DNA of 64,000 nucleotides, from positions 1 to 64,000 of the forward strand of contig CALHPU010000060.1 of assembly GCA_938036435.1 (NCBI GenBank). The letters run 5' to 3'. The DNA comes from an uncultured Pirellulaceae bacterium. GTDB lineage: Bacteria; Planctomycetota; Planctomycetia; Pirellulales; Pirellulaceae. Each line of letters begins with the position of its first letter. Within the stretch, counting starts at the first letter, position 1. Below the pieces are notes generated by a model, which was not told where the DNA came from, ran no database searches, and saw nothing but the letters and a program-made list of their open reading frames with translations. Below are positions 60,594 through 64,000 of the stretch, one piece after another. The position numbers and the translations under genes were made by a program.

Positions 60594-61556
60594 TTATTCG
60601 GTTTCTGCAGAAATTAGTTCACGCAATTTGCCGAAGTCTTTCTTGATCGCCGCAATGTTGGCTTCGGTGCCAGCGTCACGCAAATATTCAACGTGCAGAC
60701 TTACCAAAGCAGTGGGAAAGTCTGTTTTGAACTGCTTAAAGAACTTCGAATAGTCGACTTGTCCCTCTCCCAATGGGCAGTGCAATGGTGAGAGCCGTTT
60801 GTCACCTTCTTTCTTCAGCTCCCAGCGAAAGTCTTTGACAACCAGCGCTGTAATGTGAGGCTTGATAATGTCGTAGTAGATTGGCCACGCACCGCTGCCT
60901 TCAGCAACAGCGTGGCGAACGTCAAACATGCTGCCAATCTCTTCACGTGGGATATCACTGATCAGTTGCTGAAGATCCCAGAAGCTACCTCCCACGTATC
61001 TGCCACCGGAGTGGTTGTGATAGCCGGCAGTCACTCCTGTCTTTCGATTGAGCGCGGCCAGCTCTTTGAATTGCGGCTTGAGCGATTCGAGCTGTGATTT
61101 CACGGAAGCTTTCTTGTGGTAGCGACAGTATCCCATTCGATAGTGCTGAATCCCAAGTGCCCCAGCAGTTTCTAAGATCGATTCAGCATTCGGCGATTGT
61201 ACTCCGACGATATCCGTCGTTATCATCTTGATTTTGAGATCGTGTTGCTTAAATACTTCAGCAAGTTTGGGCAGTTCATCGGCCGCCGACTCCGGCGCGA
61301 TGTAGCCCTTCTTTCGAACCGTTACTTCCGCACCATCAAATCCGATTGCCTTGAGCGTTTGTGCCAATTCCTCGTAGGATAAATCTTGTAAGAACTTAAT
61401 GAACGTGCAAAACTCATACGGTTTGTTTTGAGCAGTGCTTTCGGCTGTCGCGATCGCCGGCAGCACACCAGCACCGATCGCTGCGGTCATGCCGGCTACA
61501 AAAGTACGTCGACTTAAAAGTGGTTTGTTCAATTTGATCTCCACGTGTTTTGACAT
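60594..61556 (-). CDS. Tat-exported sugar isomerase/epimerase-like TIM barrel (1)
   Basis: 320 residues with a twin-arginine-type signal (LSRRTFVAGMTAAIGAGVLP). The remainder is an xylose-isomerase-like TIM barrel: GFDGAEVTVRKKGYIAPE, IKMITTDIVG, TAGYHNHSGG, EIGSMFDVRHAV, ALVVKDF and LVSLHVEYL. The metal-site set is partly present: His-Asn-His in GYHNHS, Asp in FDVRHA and Glu in HVEY, so metal binding is plausible. Export of a fold usually seen in cytoplasmic sugar-phosphate enzymes is common in planctomycetes (DUF-level families) and suggests a function on free, not phosphorylated, sugars. It follows the second such gene by 6 bases in the same operon. Confidence 0.86.
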   Translation of the reverse strand: MSKHVEIKLNKPLLSRRTFVAGMTAAIGAGVLPAIATAESTAQNKPYEFCTFIKFLQDLSYEELAQTLKAIGFDGAEVTVRKKGYIAPESAADELPKLAEVFKQHDLKIKMITTDIVGVQSPNAESILETAGALGIQHYRMGYCRYHKKASVKSQLESLKPQFKELAALNRKTGVTAGYHNHSGGRYVGGSFWDLQQLISDIPREEIGSMFDVRHAVAEGSGAWPIYYDIIKPHITALVVKDFRWELKKEGDKRLSPLHCPLGEGQVDYSKFFKQFKTDFPTALVSLHVEYLRDAGTEANIAAIKKDFGKLRELISAETE

Positions 61557-61562
61557 AGTGCA

Positions 61563-62525
61563 CTAGCTACTGAAGTATTTTCGCAACTGGTCCATTGCTG
61601 CTGGAACGTTTTCAAATGGATTCTCCTCTTCGTATTCCATCACAACGTTGCCGCGATAACTTGCCTCTCTAAGAATCTTACTGATGCGTTCGAGATCAGC
61701 ATCGAATTTGTCGCCATTGTGCGGAGCCTTCATTTTGACTTTTATCTGAACGTTGACCGCGTAAGGAGCGCACTGCTTTATTTCAGCGTAAGGATTGTCT
61801 GAAACAAAGTTGCCTGTGTCCAGGTTGACACCAAACCAGTCACTTTTGATGCCGCTAATGATTTCGATGATGTGATCAGCGCTCAAGTCGCCATGATTCT
61901 CAACGCCGACAAAAACGCCTGCCTTCCCGGCGTAGTCAGCGCATTGCTGTAAAGCTTCGATCGCAACGTTCATGGTTTCGGGAGAGCCTTCAAGCTCTTT
62001 GCGTTTGCCGGCAAAGAAACGAATGTGGGGAGCGCCCATTAAACTGGCGCGGTCAATCCACCGTTTTGCGTCGATAATCTGTTGGTCCAATTTCTCGCTG
62101 CGGGGAATTGTGAAATTGTTTCCAATCGCTGTTCCAACAATGGGAACACCATTGAGAAACGCGTAGCGCTTTATCTTTTTAAAGTAGGCGTCGTCCGCGT
62201 CTGGTGGGAAAAAGTAACTGGTAAGCTCAGCGCCGCAGTTTTGATCGGCGCAATAGTCGATGAAACCAAACATGTCGATCTTCTTACCATCGAGCGGCGG
62301 CAGTTTCGCTTTCTTCCCTTTGTAGAATTCGAAATGTGGCTTGAAGGAATAAGCGGCCAATCCCAATTTGAAATTCGAATTTTGCGCGTTGCGCAGATCC
62401 TGTTGAAAGACCGGAGTGGGGGTGGCGGCAATCGCACTACCCGATCGTAATGCAGAAGAAAAAGCTCCCACGCCGATCGCTCCAGTAGAAACCGATTTTA
62501 AGAATCTGCGGCGATCAATTGTCAT
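61563..62525 (-). CDS. Tat-exported sugar isomerase/epimerase-like TIM barrel (2)
   Basis: 320 residues from ATG 62525 (a TTG at 62540 is possible). Twin-arginine signal DRRRFLKSVSTGAIGVGAFS. The barrel strands: FKLGLAAYSFKPHFEFY, CGAELTSYFFPPD, GVPIVGTAIGNNFTIP, APHIRFFAGKR, VFVGVENHGDLSADH, WFGVNLDTGNFVSDNPY and VVMEYEEENPFEN. A Glu-Asn-His, Asp and terminal Glu give a possible metal site. It is 6 bases upstream of the other Tat barrel (60594) and 50 bases after the PL6 lyase, so PL6, both barrels and the PL5/PL38-like lyase probably form one operon. The two barrels differ throughout and are not recent duplicates. Confidence 0.86.
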   Translation of the reverse strand: MTIDRRRFLKSVSTGAIGVGAFSSALRSGSAIAATPTPVFQQDLRNAQNSNFKLGLAAYSFKPHFEFYKGKKAKLPPLDGKKIDMFGFIDYCADQNCGAELTSYFFPPDADDAYFKKIKRYAFLNGVPIVGTAIGNNFTIPRSEKLDQQIIDAKRWIDRASLMGAPHIRFFAGKRKELEGSPETMNVAIEALQQCADYAGKAGVFVGVENHGDLSADHIIEIISGIKSDWFGVNLDTGNFVSDNPYAEIKQCAPYAVNVQIKVKMKAPHNGDKFDADLERISKILREASYRGNVVMEYEEENPFENVPAAMDQLRKYFSS

Positions 62526-62590
62526 GGTTTTTTTGTCCAAGGTTTGTGTGATGTTCGTAAAGTTGCCAATTGCTTTTATGCGACGCGTAA

Positions 62591-63991
62591 TTAATTTTTC
62601 TCGGGGCCTGTGCCGCGCAGAAAACTCACGCCAACTTCCGCGGGAGAGAGCGGGATCGAAGTGACGTTGCCGCTTGCCCCCAAAACATCTTTCTCACCCG
62701 CCGCCGGGCCAGTAACTCCGGGGCGTTGTATTCCCGCGGACTCTTTTAGCATCGGATCAGTCGTGAGCGCATCTAGGTCCACACCGATTGTCGCTCCGTG
62801 CATTAGGTTGCCAGTCCATTTGAGTTTTTCGGGAGACAAATCGGCTGTAACTAAAGGAGCGCCCACGCTAGAGATCAGGTTTTTCGCAATCACGCCCGTT
62901 GGAGCGCGTTTCCCCTTGGCTTTATTTAAGAAAATGCTGCGCCGACAATTTAGGATCGAATTGTGGATGATCGATATATCGTCCACAGCCTGATAGCCAT
63001 TGGTGGAACCCCCTGAAGGTTGGCTTCCGCCGAGAATGGATACTGCCGCATTCCAAGTCATCCCCGTTAGATCTTGGAGGTAGTTGTTTTTGATAACGTG
63101 GTGACTGTCGACCACGCGTATGCCTCCAGCATTTTTGGCCCCGTCTCCAAAAAAGAAATTCCCTCGGACCGTGGCGTGGTGGCCGTGACGCAGCACAAGT
63201 GCTCCATTGCACTGGCGGAAAGTGTTTCTTTCAAAAACGTTGTAGCTCGATTTGCTGCTGATGATTTCGTTCTCTCCGTTACAACGAACGAAGTAGTTTT
63301 CCCTGACGATGCAACAGGCTGGCTTGTTTTGGTCTTTGCTACTTCCAATTCGAATCGTTTCGTTGTCGCTTCCTTTTTGAAACGCAACATCGGCGAAGTA
63401 GTTGCGAGAGATCTTATGCCCGGCCTTTTGCTCGTCGCCCAAGTAAGCCAGTTCGACCGTGATCAGAGCCCCTTTTTTGTTTTTTCCACTGAAGTGACAG
63501 TGGTCGATAGTATTGGACTGTCCATAGATCAGCACCCACTTCGAGGTGTTGTCCTCGGCCCTCAGATTTGTAAACGCACAATTCGTAAGTCGAACATGCT
63601 GTGCCCCCTGGCCGCTGTTGCTGCGAAATTTGAATGTGTTGTAGGCGTTTGGCTTCCCCTCGGTATTGGTGAAATGAAAACCGGAAATCACCCAATGCAT
63701 CGCGCCGACGGTAAATTGTGTTTCGCCAGAAAAGACGACCGCGCCGGACTCGGCGGCCTTTAATGTGATTGGCATGTCCTTGGTTCCGTCGACCCCGATG
63801 ATATCGACTTCCATACTGCTGTAGTTACCTTTAGTCCAAAGGATCGTATCTCCCGCAGCCAATTTTCCAGACTCGAGCAGAGCCTCAATGTCGTCCCCCG
63901 ATTTAACCTCAAAAGTATTTTGCGCGTGCGTTTGATTTAGTAGCCTAAGCAAACAGATTGCCACAATCGCGGTGTGGATCAGGATATTCAT
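62591..63991 (-). CDS. PL6-family alginate lyase (no accessory domain)
   Basis: 466 residues with a signal peptide (1-23, ending THAQ). A PL6 right-handed beta-helix with the active-site block ENEIISSKSSYNVFERNTF (Lys base) and ALVLRHGHHATVRGNFFFG (Arg), and later GGIRVVDSHHVIKNNYL, in the same order as the other PL6 protein at 38720. It lacks the linker, beta-sandwich and EF-hand tail of that protein and ends shortly after the helix (PAEVGVSFLRGTGPEKN). Probable periplasmic alginate lyase. It heads the leftward operon to 59196; its promoter lies beyond the right edge of the window, 9 bases away. Confidence 0.93.
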   Translation of the reverse strand: MNILIHTAIVAICLLRLLNQTHAQNTFEVKSGDDIEALLESGKLAAGDTILWTKGNYSSMEVDIIGVDGTKDMPITLKAAESGAVVFSGETQFTVGAMHWVISGFHFTNTEGKPNAYNTFKFRSNSGQGAQHVRLTNCAFTNLRAEDNTSKWVLIYGQSNTIDHCHFSGKNKKGALITVELAYLGDEQKAGHKISRNYFADVAFQKGSDNETIRIGSSKDQNKPACCIVRENYFVRCNGENEIISSKSSYNVFERNTFRQCNGALVLRHGHHATVRGNFFFGDGAKNAGGIRVVDSHHVIKNNYLQDLTGMTWNAAVSILGGSQPSGGSTNGYQAVDDISIIHNSILNCRRSIFLNKAKGKRAPTGVIAKNLISSVGAPLVTADLSPEKLKWTGNLMHGATIGVDLDALTTDPMLKESAGIQRPGVTGPAAGEKDVLGASGNVTSIPLSPAEVGVSFLRGTGPEKN

Positions 63992-64000
63992 GTTTATATT

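Noticed and set aside
63074-63763. 229-codon open frame on the plus strand
   Set aside because: It lies wholly antisense to the PL6 lyase, whose active-site motifs are unmistakable; the plus-strand translation resembles no family.

Overview
The window looks like chromosomal DNA of a marine planctomycete of the Pirellulales type. This rests on gene content: a DUF1592-family cytochrome-like protein next to a DUF1552 protein, a PEP-CTERM protein, five unrelated secreted proteins with a dockerin-like C-terminal module, a sulfatase, a DUF447 protein, and families of short palindromic intergenic repeats. There is no CRISPR array, prophage, transposase or rRNA operon. Housekeeping genes (ftsH, rplM-rpsI, pabA-pabB, selD, tRNA-Leu) are mixed with secreted and carbohydrate-active genes. 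Several genes start with TTG or GTG and few have an obvious Shine-Dalgarno sequence.

Layout. 1-4.6 kb: a membrane GGDEF-EAL protein cut by the left edge, a PEP-CTERM protein and a secreted beta-helix protein. 4.7-13.1 kb: a CobW-type GTPase divergent from a rightward series: DegT-family aminotransferase, CPBP protease, FtsH, a secreted DUF1570 metalloprotease-like protein and a membrane-anchored vWA protein. 13.7-16.4 kb: a tight leftward pabB-pabA-DUF447 operon. 16.5-24.9 kb: four dockerin-tailed secreted proteins (nuclease-fold protein, a standalone dockerin, a sulfatase with autotransporter-type beta repeats, a repeat protein) around an ACT-like protein whose 3' end is duplicated. 25.4-31.5 kb: tRNA-Leu(GAG), ribosomal proteins L13 and S9, an NADH-dehydrogenase/SelD fusion, a DUF6798-like membrane protein and a VOC protein. 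31.5-38.6 kb: a split serine hydrolase, an ECF sigma factor coupled to a membrane protein carrying the same DUF3471-like domain, then the DUF1592/DUF1552 pair.

38.7-64 kb is a dedicated locus for anionic uronate polysaccharides, most likely alginate. It has two PL6 lyases, a heparinase II/III-type lyase, an alginate_lyase-fold (PL5/PL38-like) lyase, two short-chain dehydrogenases that could reduce the unsaturated uronate product, an SSS sodium symporter, a GH88-type unsaturated uronyl hydrolase, a DUF2264 protein, a ManA-like isomerase, a carbohydrate-esterase-like hydrolase, a BNR-repeat protein, two Tat-exported and one cytoplasmic TIM-barrel isomerase-like proteins, a D-2-hydroxyacid dehydrogenase and an RbsD/FucU-like mutarotase. 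A LacI-type regulator sits inside it. A shared AT-rich motif (core TAATAATTATTA) upstream of three of its transcripts is a candidate operator. No SusC/SusD or TonB receptor is visible, and KDG kinase and KDPG aldolase are absent, so the pathway must be completed elsewhere.

The least conventional features are the repeated dockerin-like module without any visible cohesin, a C10 homopolymer just before that module in one lyase, the DUF447-pabA-pabB cluster, the sharing of a DUF3471-like domain between a hydrolase and a sigma-factor-linked membrane protein, and the partial gene duplication around the sulfatase.
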